Part shown: positions 39,950-49,307 of the stretch, piece by piece
Layout of the letters: every line of letters starts with the position of its first letter
Numbering within the stretch: the stretch's first letter is position 1
Assembly (NCBI GenBank): GCA_025699005.1
Contig: JAILWI010000001.1
Location: 372,001 to 436,000 of the forward strand
Source: Chloroflexota bacterium
Lineage (GTDB): Bacteria; Chloroflexota; Limnocylindria; QHBO01
DNA: 64,000 bases
Direction of reading: 5' to 3'
The notes under the pieces: generated by a model
What the model saw: the letters and a program-made list of their open reading frames with translations, nothing else
Told to the model about the DNA's origin: nothing
The model's database searches: none
Program-made: the position numbers and the translations under genes

Positions 39950-40495
39950 TCAGCCGGGCGTGGCGGACGGATCCTCGCGACGAAGCAGGATGCCGAGGTA
40001 TGCCTTCCACGGCCCAACCTCGGCATCGTGGGATCCCGCCATGCCGGCGAAGATCTGTGCGACGTGGTCGAGGTCGTGCACCGCCCAGGTCGCCAGCAGC
40101 TCGCGGAGCGTCACCTCGCCGAGCGACGGGTGCAGGCCACGGCGGTCGAGGTCCTCCTCCGAGACCAGCTCGGAGAGGCGCGCGAGGTTCTCGGCCCGCA
40201 GCGCCGCGAAGCGTTCCACCAGCTCGTCGAGGGACGCGTCAGCGTCACGTGACTCGTGAGCGAATCGGTCGAACTTCTCGAATGGCAGGCCGGTGCCGTG
40301 CTCGAGGATGCGCTGGGTGCGTTCGATCCAGTCGGTGAGCTCGCCGGTCACGAGGTGGCCGACGACGTCGCGGGGTCGCCAGCCGTCGGGGGCATCGGTC
40401 GTATCGGTCCAGGCATCCGGGAGGCCGAGGAGCAGGGTGCGCAGCAGCTCGGGCGTGCGCCGGAGAAGGTCGACCGTCTCGTCCAGGAAGCTCAT
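39950..40495 (-). CDS. DinB-like four-helix metal-binding protein
   Basis: A 181-aa DinB/YfiT-fold protein. GWRPRDVVGHLVTGELTDW holds the first metal His, and LLATWAVHDLDHVAQI holds the HxxxH pair of the last helix. Family members include thiol transferases (bacillithiol- or mycothiol-dependent) and proteins of unknown role. It starts inside hutI (ATGA, 40492-40495). TACGAT (40502-40507, reverse strand) also lies six bases before its ATG, so it may have its own leaderless promoter inside hutI. Confidence 0.82.
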   Translation of the reverse strand: MSFLDETVDLLRRTPELLRTLLLGLPDAWTDTTDAPDGWRPRDVVGHLVTGELTDWIERTQRILEHGTGLPFEKFDRFAHESRDADASLDELVERFAALRAENLARLSELVSEEDLDRRGLHPSLGEVTLRELLATWAVHDLDHVAQIFAGMAGSHDAEVGPWKAYLGILLRREDPSATPG

Positions 40496-41670
40496 GCGTC
40501 CATCGTACGTCCCGAGGCGTCGATCTCCACGCCGCCGATCCAGGTCCGGAGCGGGCGAACGTTGCCGAGACGCAGCGCGAACGCACCTTCGTGATCGGCG
40601 TCCCAGGCGACGAGGTCGGCGGCACCGCCGACCTCGAGCACCCCGAGGTCCGGCCGGCGGAGAGCGCGGGCACCGCCCCGCGCCGCGGCGACGAGTGCTT
40701 CGGTCACGGTCATCCCGAGGCGCGTTGCGCCGAGCCCGATGACCAGGGGCATGGCGCCGAACGCGCCGAACGTCCCCGCGTTGGCGTCGCTGGCCAGGGC
40801 GACCGTCGCCCCGGCGTCGAGCAATGCGCGCGCCGGCGGCATGCGGTCTCGGAGGACGGTCGCCGGACCGGGCAACAGCGTGGCGACCGTCGACGAGCCG
40901 GCCAGCGCGGCGACGCCCTCGGCATCGAGCTGTTCCAGGTGGTCCACCGACGCGGCACCGAGACCCACGCCCAGCTGGGCGGCGCCCGTCAGCTCGAGCT
41001 GGTCGGCATGGAGGCGGAGGCCGAGCCCGGCGGCGGTCGCGGCGCGGCCGATGCGCTCGGTGGCCCCGGCGTCGAAGAACCCGGCATCGGCGAAGACGTC
41101 AACGAAGGACGCGAGCCCCGCCGATGCCACCGCGGGGATCATGTCGTCGGCGACGTGCGCCGCGTACTCCGCCATGCCGGCGTGCTCGGGTGGGACGGCG
41201 TGCGCACCGAGGAACGTCGGGATGATGCGAAGGGGGAGTCGCTCGGCCACGCGCTCGATGATCCGCAGGTGACGGAGCTCCTCGTCCAGGGAGAGCCCGT
41301 AGCCCGACTTGCACTCGACCGTCGTGGTGCCGGCGGCCAGGGCGGAGCGAAGGCGCGCCTCGAGGAGGGCCTCGAGCGACGCGTCGTCGGCCGCGCGCGT
41401 GGCCCGGACGGTCCGGAGGATCCCGCCATCGGTGTAGGGCTGACCCTCCAGCCTCGAGGCCGCCTCGTCGGATCGATCGCCGGCGAACACCGGGTGCGTG
41501 TGGCTGTCCACGAGCCCTGGTGTGACGAGCGCGCCGCCGAGGTCGACCCGCTCGTCGTCGGCCGGCGCGTCACGGGGCGCGCCGATCCACCCGATCCGGC
41601 CGTCGCGCACCACGAGCGCCCACGGCGACAGCCCGGCGGGCGCAAGGCGGCCGGTGCCGGTCAGGAGCAC
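40492..41670 (-). CDS. hutI: imidazolonepropionase
   Basis: Amidohydrolase of 392 aa that opens imidazolone-5-propionate to N-formimino-L-glutamate in histidine degradation. It has the metal-binding VDSHTHPVFAGDR near residue 60, the HutI-specific TTTVECKSGYGL, GAHAVPPEH, HADQLE and the late Asp of ASDANAGT. No other hut gene is adjacent. The GTG at 41670 starts seven bases after the stop of the small membrane gene. It is followed by the overlapping DinB-like gene. Confidence 0.93.
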   Translation of the reverse strand: MLLTGTGRLAPAGLSPWALVVRDGRIGWIGAPRDAPADDERVDLGGALVTPGLVDSHTHPVFAGDRSDEAASRLEGQPYTDGGILRTVRATRAADDASLEALLEARLRSALAAGTTTVECKSGYGLSLDEELRHLRIIERVAERLPLRIIPTFLGAHAVPPEHAGMAEYAAHVADDMIPAVASAGLASFVDVFADAGFFDAGATERIGRAATAAGLGLRLHADQLELTGAAQLGVGLGAASVDHLEQLDAEGVAALAGSSTVATLLPGPATVLRDRMPPARALLDAGATVALASDANAGTFGAFGAMPLVIGLGATRLGMTVTEALVAAARGGARALRRPDLGVLEVGGAADLVAWDADHEGAFALRLGNVRPLRTWIGGVEIDASGRTMDA

Positions 41671-41677
41671 GGCCGGC

Positions 41678-41824
41678 CTAGAACACGCGGCGGCGTGTGA
41701 TGAGCCGGTAGATGATCACCACCAGCGCCACGATGAGCAGCAGGTGGATGAGGCCACCGAACAGCTTGAGCAGCAGCCCGAGCAGCCAGAGGCCGATGAG
41801 CAGGGCGACGATGAACCACAACAT
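41678..41824 (-). CDS. Lmo0937-family small membrane protein
   Basis: A 48-aa protein with two hydrophobic helices (WFIVALLIGLWLLGLLL and LLLIVALVVIIYRLI) and a basic tail RRRVF. The size and pattern match the Lmo0937 family of small, often stress-linked membrane proteins. TACGCT (41831-41836, reverse strand) lies six bases before ATG 41824. It may be the first gene of a hutI-DinB unit. Confidence 0.75.
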   Translation of the reverse strand: MLWFIVALLIGLWLLGLLLKLFGGLIHLLLIVALVVIIYRLITRRRVF

Positions 41825-41830
41825 GCGCGG

Positions 41831-41859
41831 AGCGTAACGCTTCGGGCGACCGGTACACT
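41831..41859. promoter_or_regulatory. divergent leaderless promoters
   Basis: Minus-strand TACGCT (41831-41836) ends six bases before ATG 41824. Plus-strand TACACT (41854-41859) ends seven bases before ATG 41867. The two starts are only 42 bp apart, so the -35 regions overlap the opposite -10 boxes. Confidence 0.6.
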
Positions 41860-41866
41860 CGGTTCG

Positions 41867-43504
41867 ATGGCCGCCAAGCCTGCAATTCTCGCGGTCGATG
41901 ACGACGCCCCGGTCCTGCGGGCCGTCGAACGCGACATCCGCGCGCGCTACGGGGAGGAGTACCGCGTGCTGGCCGCCGGGTCCGGGGCGGAGGCGCTCGA
42001 GCTCGTGCGTGAGCTCACCCGACGAGGGGACGCGGTCGCGCTGTTCCTCGTCGACCAGCGCATGCCGGTCATGACCGGCATCGAGCTGCTGCGCGAGACT
42101 CTCAGCCTTCAGCCGGATGCGAAGCGCGTGCTGCTGACCGCTTACGCCGATACCGACGTTGCCATCCGCGCCATCAACGAGATCCGGCTCGACCAGTACC
42201 TGCTCAAGCCTTGGGACCCGCCGGAGGATCGCCTCTACCCGGTCGTCGACGACCTCCTCGCCGACTGGACCGCGACGTTCCGCCCGCCGTTCGAGGGGCT
42301 CCGGCTGCTCGCCGGGCGCTGGGCGCCGCGCGGGCACGAGATCCGCGACTTCCTCACGCGCAACCAGGTCCCGTACACGTGGCTCGACCCCGGGGAGGAC
42401 GAGGGTCGCCGCATCGCCGAGACGCTCGACAAGGCAGTGGATCCGGCCGAGCCGGTCGTCGTCTTCGGTGACGGCCGCGTCATGCGTGGCCCGGCCCTGC
42501 GCGAGGTCGCGGACGCGATCGGCCTGTCCACCACCGCGGCTCTGCCGTTCTACGACCTCGTGATCGTGGGTGCCGGTCCCGCCGGCCTGGCAGCCGCCGT
42601 GTACGGCGCGAGCGAGGGGCTCAAGACGCTCCTCGTCGAGCGCGAGGCACCCGGCGGGCAGGCGGGGACGACGAGCCGAATCGAGAACTACCTGGGCTTC
42701 CCCTCCGGGCTGACCGGTGCCGATCTCGCCCGTCGCGCGCTCGCTCAAGCTCGCCGCCTTGGTGCGGAAATCCTCTCGTCGCAGGAAGCGGCCGGCATCC
42801 GTCGTTCCGACCCGTACCGCACCCTCGTCCTCGACGACGGGAGCGAGCTGTCGTGCCAGGCGATCGTGGTGGCGACCGGGGTGAGCTATCGCGTCCTCGA
42901 CGTCCCGGGGGCGGCGGAGCTCATCGGTGCAGGCGTGTACTACGGAGCGGCCACGACCGAGGCGGTCCTGTACCGCGGGGCCGAGGTCGGGGTGGTCGGG
43001 TCCGGAAACTCGGCCGGGCAGGCGGCGGTCCATCTCGCCCGCTTTGCATCACGGGTCCATCTCCTCGTGCGCGGTGACGGGATCGAGGCGACGATGAGCG
43101 CCTACCTCGTCGACCAGATCGCGGCCCTCGACAACGTCGAGCTGCACACCGGCGCCTCGACCCGGGAGCTGCGCGGCTCGTCGCACCTCGAGAGCGCGAC
43201 GTTCGACTCCGGCGAGGGGACGCTCGAGCTGCCGCTGTCCGCCGTGTTCGTGTTCATCGGCCAGCAGCCGCGGACCGCCTGGCTCGACGGCGTGGTGGAG
43301 CGCGACGAGCGCGGGTTCATCCTCACCGGCCCCGACATCGTCACGCGCACCGGCGGTCGCATGCCCGCCCACCTCGAATCCAGCCTTCCCGGCGTGTTCG
43401 CGGCCGGCGACGTGCGCCACCGCTCGATCAAGCGCATCGCCAGTGCGGTCGGAGAGGGAGCGATGGCCGTCAGCCTCATCCATGACTACCTGGGTTCGCT
43501 GTGA
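41867..43504 (+). CDS. receiver-thioredoxin-reductase fusion lacking the redox CxxC
   Basis: A 545-aa protein. Residues 1-130 are a receiver domain (ILAVDDDAPVL, FLVDQRMPVMTG, LLKPWDPP: acidic pair, phospho-Asp and Lys all present). A thioredoxin-like segment follows (about 145-215). Residues 225-545 are a thioredoxin-reductase fold with VIVGAGPAGLAAAVYGAS, GVVGSGNSAGQAA and FAAGDVRHRSIKRI. Where the enzyme should have CATC, the sequence is YYGAATTEA, so dithiol reduction is impossible. TACACT lies seven bases before ATG 41867. The next gene, a kinase-like protein, overlaps by GTGA and is the likely signalling partner. Confidence 0.87.
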   Translation: MAAKPAILAVDDDAPVLRAVERDIRARYGEEYRVLAAGSGAEALELVRELTRRGDAVALFLVDQRMPVMTGIELLRETLSLQPDAKRVLLTAYADTDVAIRAINEIRLDQYLLKPWDPPEDRLYPVVDDLLADWTATFRPPFEGLRLLAGRWAPRGHEIRDFLTRNQVPYTWLDPGEDEGRRIAETLDKAVDPAEPVVVFGDGRVMRGPALREVADAIGLSTTAALPFYDLVIVGAGPAGLAAAVYGASEGLKTLLVEREAPGGQAGTTSRIENYLGFPSGLTGADLARRALAQARRLGAEILSSQEAAGIRRSDPYRTLVLDDGSELSCQAIVVATGVSYRVLDVPGAAELIGAGVYYGAATTEAVLYRGAEVGVVGSGNSAGQAAVHLARFASRVHLLVRGDGIEATMSAYLVDQIAALDNVELHTGASTRELRGSSHLESATFDSGEGTLELPLSAVFVFIGQQPRTAWLDGVVERDERGFILTGPDIVTRTGGRMPAHLESSLPGVFAAGDVRHRSIKRIASAVGEGAMAVSLIHDYLGSL

Positions 43505-44823
43505 GCCACGAGCACCTGCCCGCGTCCGAGATCGCCGAGCGCCTGCGCGGCACCGCGCTCTTCGGCGGCCTCGACGATGCCCAGCTGGCGCGGCTGATCG
43601 AGATGGGCGAGATCATCGACCTCGCTCCCGGTGAGGCGCTCATCACGGAGGGAGAGGTGGCGACCGCCCTGTTCGTGGTCCTCGAGGGTGAGCTCGACGT
43701 CACGAAGCGCAGCGGCGCGGCCGACGTGCCCCTGGCGAGGGTCGGGCCCGGGTCGCTGCAGGGGGAGATCGCCGCACTGGAGGGCGGGCGGCGGCTCGCC
43801 ACGGTCCGGGCCGTCACCGAGGCAGAGGCGCTGCGCGTCCCGGTCGATGCCATGCGAGAGCTGCTGGCGGCCGGTCCCGATGTGGCGCTCAGCGTCATCC
43901 GCACCGCGGTCGGCCGGCTGCGGTCGATGGAGGGCTCGCTTCGCGAGCGCGAGAAGCTGGCCGGTCTCGGCACGCTGGCCGCGGGGCTCGCGCACGAGCT
44001 CAACAACCCGGCCGCCGCCGCGTCACGCTCGGCCCGTGCGCTCAGTGATGCCGTGCGGAGCGCCGAGTCGCTGCCGCGGCCGTCCCCACCGCCCCGGCCG
44101 CCCGAGGGTTCGGCGCCCCCGACATCGGCGCTCGATCGCGCGGACCGGATCGACGAGGTCGCGGCGCTCGCGGGCAGCGCGGAAGCCGCGAGCGCCCTGG
44201 TGGATGCCGGATGGACGGCCGAGCTTCTCCGCGAGCAGCCGCCCGAGGTGCTCCCGTGGCTGGCCGCCGATGCATCGGTTCATCAGCTGCTCGACGAAGT
44301 AGCGATGGCGGTCAACCGGATCAGCGAGATCGTCTCGGCGGTCAAGGGCTACGCATACCTCGACCAGGCCCCGCGCCAGCGGATCGAGGTGCGCATCGGC
44401 ATCGAGCAGACCCTCGTGATCCTCCGTCATCGGCTGCGCGACGCCGGCGTGGAGGTCGTCCTCGAGATCGCCGATGACCTGCCGGAGATCGAGGCCTTCG
44501 GCTCCGAGCTGAACCAGGTGTGGACGAACCTCGTGGACAACGCCATCGACGCCATGGACGGTCCCGGGACGCTGACGATCCGCGCCGAACGCGAGGCGGC
44601 CGGGGTCCGGGTGACGATCTGCAACCCCGGTCCGCCGATCCCGGACGAGGTGCGGCAGCGCCTGTTCGAGCCGTTCTACACGACGAAGCCGCCGGGCAAG
44701 GGCACCGGGCTGGGGCTCCATATCTCGCACAACGTCGTCCTGCGACACGGCGGAAGCATCGAGGTCTCGAGCGAGGACGGGACCACCTGCTTCGCCGTCA
44801 TCCTGCCGCTGGCCGCTCCCTGA
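43501..44823 (+). CDS. cNMP-domain sensor histidine kinase
   Basis: A 440-aa cytosolic protein. The cNMP-type beta-roll (about 10-140) has FGGLDDAQLARLIEMGE and EGELDVTKRSG, but the cAMP-binding GE-RxA motif is incomplete. The kinase core has LAAGLAHELNNPAAA with the phospho-His near residue 165, a Pro-rich insertion (about 195-215), then the ATPase with LVDNAIDAMDG, CNPGPPIP and GTGLGLHI. GTG 43501 overlaps the receiver-TrxR gene. The pair looks like a two-component system whose regulator output is a flavoprotein domain instead of DNA binding. Confidence 0.87.
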   Translation: MSHEHLPASEIAERLRGTALFGGLDDAQLARLIEMGEIIDLAPGEALITEGEVATALFVVLEGELDVTKRSGAADVPLARVGPGSLQGEIAALEGGRRLATVRAVTEAEALRVPVDAMRELLAAGPDVALSVIRTAVGRLRSMEGSLREREKLAGLGTLAAGLAHELNNPAAAASRSARALSDAVRSAESLPRPSPPPRPPEGSAPPTSALDRADRIDEVAALAGSAEAASALVDAGWTAELLREQPPEVLPWLAADASVHQLLDEVAMAVNRISEIVSAVKGYAYLDQAPRQRIEVRIGIEQTLVILRHRLRDAGVEVVLEIADDLPEIEAFGSELNQVWTNLVDNAIDAMDGPGTLTIRAEREAAGVRVTICNPGPPIPDEVRQRLFEPFYTTKPPGKGTGLGLHISHNVVLRHGGSIEVSSEDGTTCFAVILPLAAP

Positions 44824-44850
44824 CCTCGCGCCGGCCCGTCCGACGCGCGG

Positions 44851-45774
44851 TCAGGCCGCCCCGAGCCGCGCGCGGCTCGCCCGACGGGTCCGGATGCGGA
44901 GGGTCGCCATCAACAGGCCGGCAAGGATGAGCGCCACGCCCACGAGCTGAAGCGCGGACGGCGCTTCGGACAGGACCCAGATGCCGAGCAGCACCGAGCC
45001 GACAGGCTGGATCGTCAGGACCACCGACGTCAGCGCTGCGGGGAGGCGCGGCAGGCTCAGGCTGATGAGCAGCCAGCCGACGACGTGAACGCCGAGTGCC
45101 AGCAGGATGAGCCACCCGTGGGACGGAAGGCTCGGAATGAGGTCGATCTCGCCGAGCGGAAACCCGATGACGAGGGTCACCAGCGCCGCCGACAGCGTCG
45201 CGTCGAACAGCGGGCCGGCGGGCCGCCGCACATCGGCGTTGGCCCCACGCTGGATCAGGATGAAGCCGCCGTAGGCGAGCCCGGTCCCGAGCCCGAAGAT
45301 GACTCCCAGGGCGGGGTTGGCGCCATACGCTCCCGCGCCGATGACGCCCGAGATGAGCACCACGCCGGTCAGCACGACCGGCACCGAGAACGCCACGCGC
45401 GTGGACGGCCGTTCGTGGAGGAAGGCCCACGCCGCGAGCGGCACGACGATGACCTGCGTGTTGCCGAGCACGGTCGCCAGTCCCGCACCGACCTGGGCGA
45501 TGGCGTGGTGCCACAGGACGAGATCCACGGCGAAGAAGGCGCCGGCGATCCATGCCAGCCGCGCCTGGCCCGGCGCGCGCGGCCCGTAGCGCCGGCGCTC
45601 GAGCCACGCCAGGAGCGCGAGCGGCGGCAGCGCGTAGGCACAGCGGAAGAAGGCGGCGGTCGACGGCTCGACATCGGCAAGGCGAACCAAGACCGCCGAT
45701 CCGGCGATCGTGAGGGCGCCGAGGACGGCGGTGAGGATCGGTCTCTCGCCCAGGAGATGGAGCAGTGCGCGCAC
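44851..45774 (-). CDS. EamA family transporter
   Basis: A 307-aa membrane protein with ten helices in two EamA repeats: LVRLADVEPSTAAFFRCAYALPP in the first, and a second half ending SVLLGIWVLSEAPSALQLVG. Family members export amino acids or other metabolites; the substrate is unknown. TAGGCT (45781-45786, reverse strand) ends six bases before GTG 45774, so it is leaderless. It is divergent from the cyclase-ATPase gene. Confidence 0.87.
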   Translation of the reverse strand: MRALLHLLGERPILTAVLGALTIAGSAVLVRLADVEPSTAAFFRCAYALPPLALLAWLERRRYGPRAPGQARLAWIAGAFFAVDLVLWHHAIAQVGAGLATVLGNTQVIVVPLAAWAFLHERPSTRVAFSVPVVLTGVVLISGVIGAGAYGANPALGVIFGLGTGLAYGGFILIQRGANADVRRPAGPLFDATLSAALVTLVIGFPLGEIDLIPSLPSHGWLILLALGVHVVGWLLISLSLPRLPAALTSVVLTIQPVGSVLLGIWVLSEAPSALQLVGVALILAGLLMATLRIRTRRASRARLGAA

Positions 45775-45840
45775 CGGCGAAGCCTAGCCGAGCGTCCGGG
45801 TCTTGTGCCGGAGCCACGGGGGTCGCACACTTTCGGTGAG

Positions 45841-48507
45841 ATGTCCGAGCTTCCGACCGGGACCGTCACGTTCCTGTTCAGCGATATCGAGGGCTCCACC
45901 CGGCTGCTGCAGACCTGCGGCGATCGTTGGCCCCCGCTGCTTCGACGGCACCAGGAGCTTCTCGGAAGCGCGTTCCGCGAGCATCGCGGGATCGTGGTCG
46001 GAACCGAGGGCGATTCCTTCTTCGTGGTCTTCAGCAGCCCCGCCGATGCGCTGCGCGCCGCGATCGACGCGCAGCGTTCGCTGGCCGACGAGTCGTGGCC
46101 GGCCGACGGGCGCATCCAGGTGCGCATGGGGATTCACACCGGCGACGGCCAGCTGTCCGGCGACACGTACGTCGGATTGGACGTCCATCGCGCGGCGCGG
46201 ATCATGAGTGCCGGTCACGGCGGCCAGGTGCTCGTTTCGGCCACGACCGAGTCGCTCGTCCGGGGGTCGCTGCCGGAGGACGCCACGCTGTCGGACCTCG
46301 GCGTACACCGTCTCAAGGATCTGGCGGCTACCGAGCAGATCTTCTCGGTCCGCGCGCCGGGCATCCCGGACGAGTTCCCGCCGCTGCGTGCCGTGGACGT
46401 CGTCCCGAACACCCTTCCGACGCCACCGACGAGCTTCGTGGGTCGCGACGACGAGATCCGCGAGATCGCCGCGCTCCTCGAGTCCCACCGCCTGGTCACC
46501 CTGACCGGTCCGGGCGGGACGGGGAAGACGCGGCTCAGCCTGCGCGTCGCATCCGAGATCGCGGACCGCTTCCCGGATGGCACGCACTTCGTGCCCCTGG
46601 ACGGCGTCCACGAGGTCGAGCTCGTCCTGCCGGCGATCGGCCAGGTCCTAGGCCTCGCCGATCCGGGCCGCGAGCCGCTCGAGCGCCTCCCGGAGCACAT
46701 CGGCGCCCGTCGCTGCCTGCTCGTGCTCGACAACCTCGAGCAGGTCGTCGATGCGGCGCCGGATCTCGCCGAGCTGCTGCGGCGCACCACCGAGCTGCGT
46801 CTCATCGTCACGAGCCGAAGCGCTCTCCGCATCTACGGCGAGCAGGAGTTCCCCGTGCCTCCCCTTCCCGTGCCGGAGACCGGCGCCGCCGCGGGTTCGG
46901 TGGGCAGCATCGCCGAGTCACCCGCCGTCCTCCTCTTCGTCGAGCGCGCGCGCGCCGTCCGTCCGGGATTCGGGATCACCGAGGAGAACGCCGCCGCCGT
47001 CGCCGAGATCTGCCGCCGCCTCGAGGGACTGCCGCTCGCGATCGAGCTCGCCGCGGCCCGCATCAGGATCCTCTCGCCGGAGGCGATGCTGGCGCGGATC
47101 AGCAGCACGCTCGAGCTCGGTGCGGGCGGCGCGCGCGACCTGCCGGAACGGCAGCAGACGCTTCGCGGAGCGATCGCATGGAGCCACGATCTGCTGGACG
47201 AGCGCGACCGCGCGTTCTTCAGCTCGCTGGCGGTGTTCGTCGGCGGAGCCGATCTCGAGTCGATCGACGCGGTCATCGGCACGGACGACGCACTCGACGC
47301 CATCGGCTCGCTGCTGGACAAGAGCCTTCTCCGCCAGGGGGAGAGCGAGACCGACGCGCGCTTCCGCATGCTCGAGACGATCCGGGAGTACGCCTACGAG
47401 CGCCTCGTCGAGCGCGGTGCCGCCGACGAGATGCGCCGCCGTCACGCCGAGCACTACATCGACATGGCCGAGCGGCTCGCCGCCGAGATCATGGGCCCGC
47501 GCCAGAAGGAGCTGCTCGACCGCCTCGACCGCGAGCGGGACAACCTGCGGGCCGCCATCGCCTCGAGCATCGACCTTGGCGAGACCACCATGGCGCTGCG
47601 CGCCCTCGCCGCGATGTGGCGGTTCTGGCAGATGCGCGGCTACCTCGTCGAGGGTCGCGAGCGAGCCCGGCGCATCCTGGCGCTCCCCGGCACCGACGCC
47701 GACCCGCTGTGCCTGGCGCGCGCCCAGGAGGCGGCCGGTGGCATCGCCTATTGGCAGGGCGACTTCGCCGCAGCGCGCGAGCACTACGGGGTCCAGTTGG
47801 AGGTCCATCGCCAGCTTTCCTCCGACGTGGAGGTCGCCAACGCCCTCTACAACCGCATCATGAGCTTCGTCATCGAGAGCCAGTCGCCGGGCGGGGGGCC
47901 GATCGTCGCAGAGCAGGCGATGATCGACTCGGAGGAGGCGCTCGCCATCTATCGCCGTATCGGTGATCGATTGGGTGAGGGCAGGGTCCTCTGGTCGATG
48001 ATGAACTACGAGATCCTGACCCGGACCGGCGACTGGGAGCGGATCGCCGAGCTCGGCAGCCAGAGCCTCGAGATCTTCACCGCAGCGGACGACCGCTTCA
48101 TGCTCGCGTGGACGAGATACATGCTCGGGATCGGGGAGAACCTCCGTGGCCGGCCGACCGAGGCCCACGCCCACAATGTGGCCGCGCTGGAGCTGTTCCG
48201 CGAGACCGGCGACCTGTCGGGCTACGCCCTCGTGCTGGACGGTCTGGCGGTCACCGCCTTCCGCGCGGGGGACCGCGTGCGCTCGATGCGGCTGGCCGGC
48301 GCGGCGAACGCCATCCAGACGCAGGGGGGCGCGCAGCTGGGGCGCCTGAACCGCGAGTGGTCCGACTTCTTCCCCGAGGAGCTGGTGAAGGACCCGGAGC
48401 TGGGGCCCGCCTACGAGGAGGGCCGGCGCATGCCGCTCGAGGCGGCGATCGAGCTGGGGCTGGAGTCGTATCCGATCCCTGCCGGCGAGGGCGCCGGCTC
48501 CCGCTAG
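45841..48507 (+). CDS. adenylate/guanylate cyclase-AAA ATPase regulator
   Basis: An 888-aa signalling protein. Residues 1-165 are a class III nucleotide-cyclase domain: VTFLFSDIEGSTRLLQ carries the metal Asp, GTEGDSFFVVF and RMGIHTGD follow. A P-loop ATPase of the NB-ARC/AfsR-like type comes next, with LTGPGGTGKTRLSLRVA near residue 225 and LLVLDNLEQ. A long alpha-helical TPR-like region covers about 530-888. There is no helix-turn-helix. Such proteins are common in Actinobacteria and Chloroflexota; their signals are mostly unknown. The frame is open far upstream, but only ATG 45841 precedes the cyclase start. The stop shares CTAG with the opposite gene. Confidence 0.9.
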   Translation: MSELPTGTVTFLFSDIEGSTRLLQTCGDRWPPLLRRHQELLGSAFREHRGIVVGTEGDSFFVVFSSPADALRAAIDAQRSLADESWPADGRIQVRMGIHTGDGQLSGDTYVGLDVHRAARIMSAGHGGQVLVSATTESLVRGSLPEDATLSDLGVHRLKDLAATEQIFSVRAPGIPDEFPPLRAVDVVPNTLPTPPTSFVGRDDEIREIAALLESHRLVTLTGPGGTGKTRLSLRVASEIADRFPDGTHFVPLDGVHEVELVLPAIGQVLGLADPGREPLERLPEHIGARRCLLVLDNLEQVVDAAPDLAELLRRTTELRLIVTSRSALRIYGEQEFPVPPLPVPETGAAAGSVGSIAESPAVLLFVERARAVRPGFGITEENAAAVAEICRRLEGLPLAIELAAARIRILSPEAMLARISSTLELGAGGARDLPERQQTLRGAIAWSHDLLDERDRAFFSSLAVFVGGADLESIDAVIGTDDALDAIGSLLDKSLLRQGESETDARFRMLETIREYAYERLVERGAADEMRRRHAEHYIDMAERLAAEIMGPRQKELLDRLDRERDNLRAAIASSIDLGETTMALRALAAMWRFWQMRGYLVEGRERARRILALPGTDADPLCLARAQEAAGGIAYWQGDFAAAREHYGVQLEVHRQLSSDVEVANALYNRIMSFVIESQSPGGGPIVAEQAMIDSEEALAIYRRIGDRLGEGRVLWSMMNYEILTRTGDWERIAELGSQSLEIFTAADDRFMLAWTRYMLGIGENLRGRPTEAHAHNVAALELFRETGDLSGYALVLDGLAVTAFRAGDRVRSMRLAGAANAIQTQGGAQLGRLNREWSDFFPEELVKDPELGPAYEEGRRMPLEAAIELGLESYPIPAGEGAGSR

Positions 48508-49307
48508 GCGGGTGCCGCCAGGTCGCGCCGGGGGAAGATGACCAGGGCGTAGACGAGCGGGACGATCGCCGCGCCGAACACGATCACGAAGTCGATCGGA
48601 TCGAGGCTGCCGCGCAGGATCTCGCCGGGATTGAAGTGATGGAGGAGCGAGTACTCCTGAGTCCATGCGGCATCGGCCCAGAGCGAACCGAGAATCTCCA
48701 GGAAGTAGTGGAGCAGGATCCACCCGACCGACAGGCCGATGGCGGGGCCGGGCCAGTCGAACGTCACGGAAGCGGCAAGGCCGAAGGTGACGAAGGCCGC
48801 CCACAGGCCGAAGCCGTTGAGAAGGACGAGCGGCGTCTGCGCCATGTCGAGCTCACCGGCCAGGCCGATGACCGCGGCGCTGCCCACCATCCCGCCGAGG
48901 ATCGCGACGAGCACGACCGTGGAGGTCAGCAGCAGCGCGACGAGCACGCTGACATACAGCTCGGTCCGTGAGATCGGCCGCGCCAGCAGCACCTCGAGCG
49001 TCCCCCGCGCACGCTCCCCGGCGATGGCGGTCGCCGACGCGCCGACGGCGAAGATGCCGATGAGCGACAGAGCGATCGGATGCTGGAGCCCGAGCGTGAT
49101 CGAGCCCGGAAGCGTGAACAGCGACCCGGAGCCGATGTTCAGCATCTCCTCGGGAAAGGCGCCGGAGTTCGCGAGGTCGCGGATCGCGTCGCTGAACGCG
49201 TCGAAGATCACCGGGATGATGGCGCCCCACGCGATCCCGGCGACGACCGCGATGAGCAGGCGGACGCGGTACCAGCGCAACGTCTGGAGGAGCAATCGGC
49301 CGCTCAT
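48504..49307 (-). CDS. ABC-2 type transporter permease
   Basis: A 267-aa protein with six helices. GERARGTLEVLLARPISRTEL near residue 100 is the cytoplasmic loop that contacts the ATPase in ABC-2 exporters. The family exports drugs, lipids or polymers. ATG 49307 overlaps the end of the ATPase gene (ATGA). Its TAG stop and that of the opposite gene share the palindrome CTAG at 48504-48507, so no intergenic terminator is possible. Confidence 0.87.
   Translation of the reverse strand: MSGRLLLQTLRWYRVRLLIAVVAGIAWGAIIPVIFDAFSDAIRDLANSGAFPEEMLNIGSGSLFTLPGSITLGLQHPIALSLIGIFAVGASATAIAGERARGTLEVLLARPISRTELYVSVLVALLLTSTVVLVAILGGMVGSAAVIGLAGELDMAQTPLVLLNGFGLWAAFVTFGLAASVTFDWPGPAIGLSVGWILLHYFLEILGSLWADAAWTQEYSLLHHFNPGEILRGSLDPIDFVIVFGAAIVPLVYALVIFPRRDLAAPA

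Noticed and set aside
41498-41866. N-terminal extension of the receiver-TrxR fusion
   Set aside because: It runs opposite hutI and the small membrane gene; a leaderless promoter lies directly before ATG 41867.
45085-45840. Upstream extension of the cyclase-ATPase
   Set aside because: It is antisense to the EamA transporter; the cyclase domain begins only after ATG 45841.
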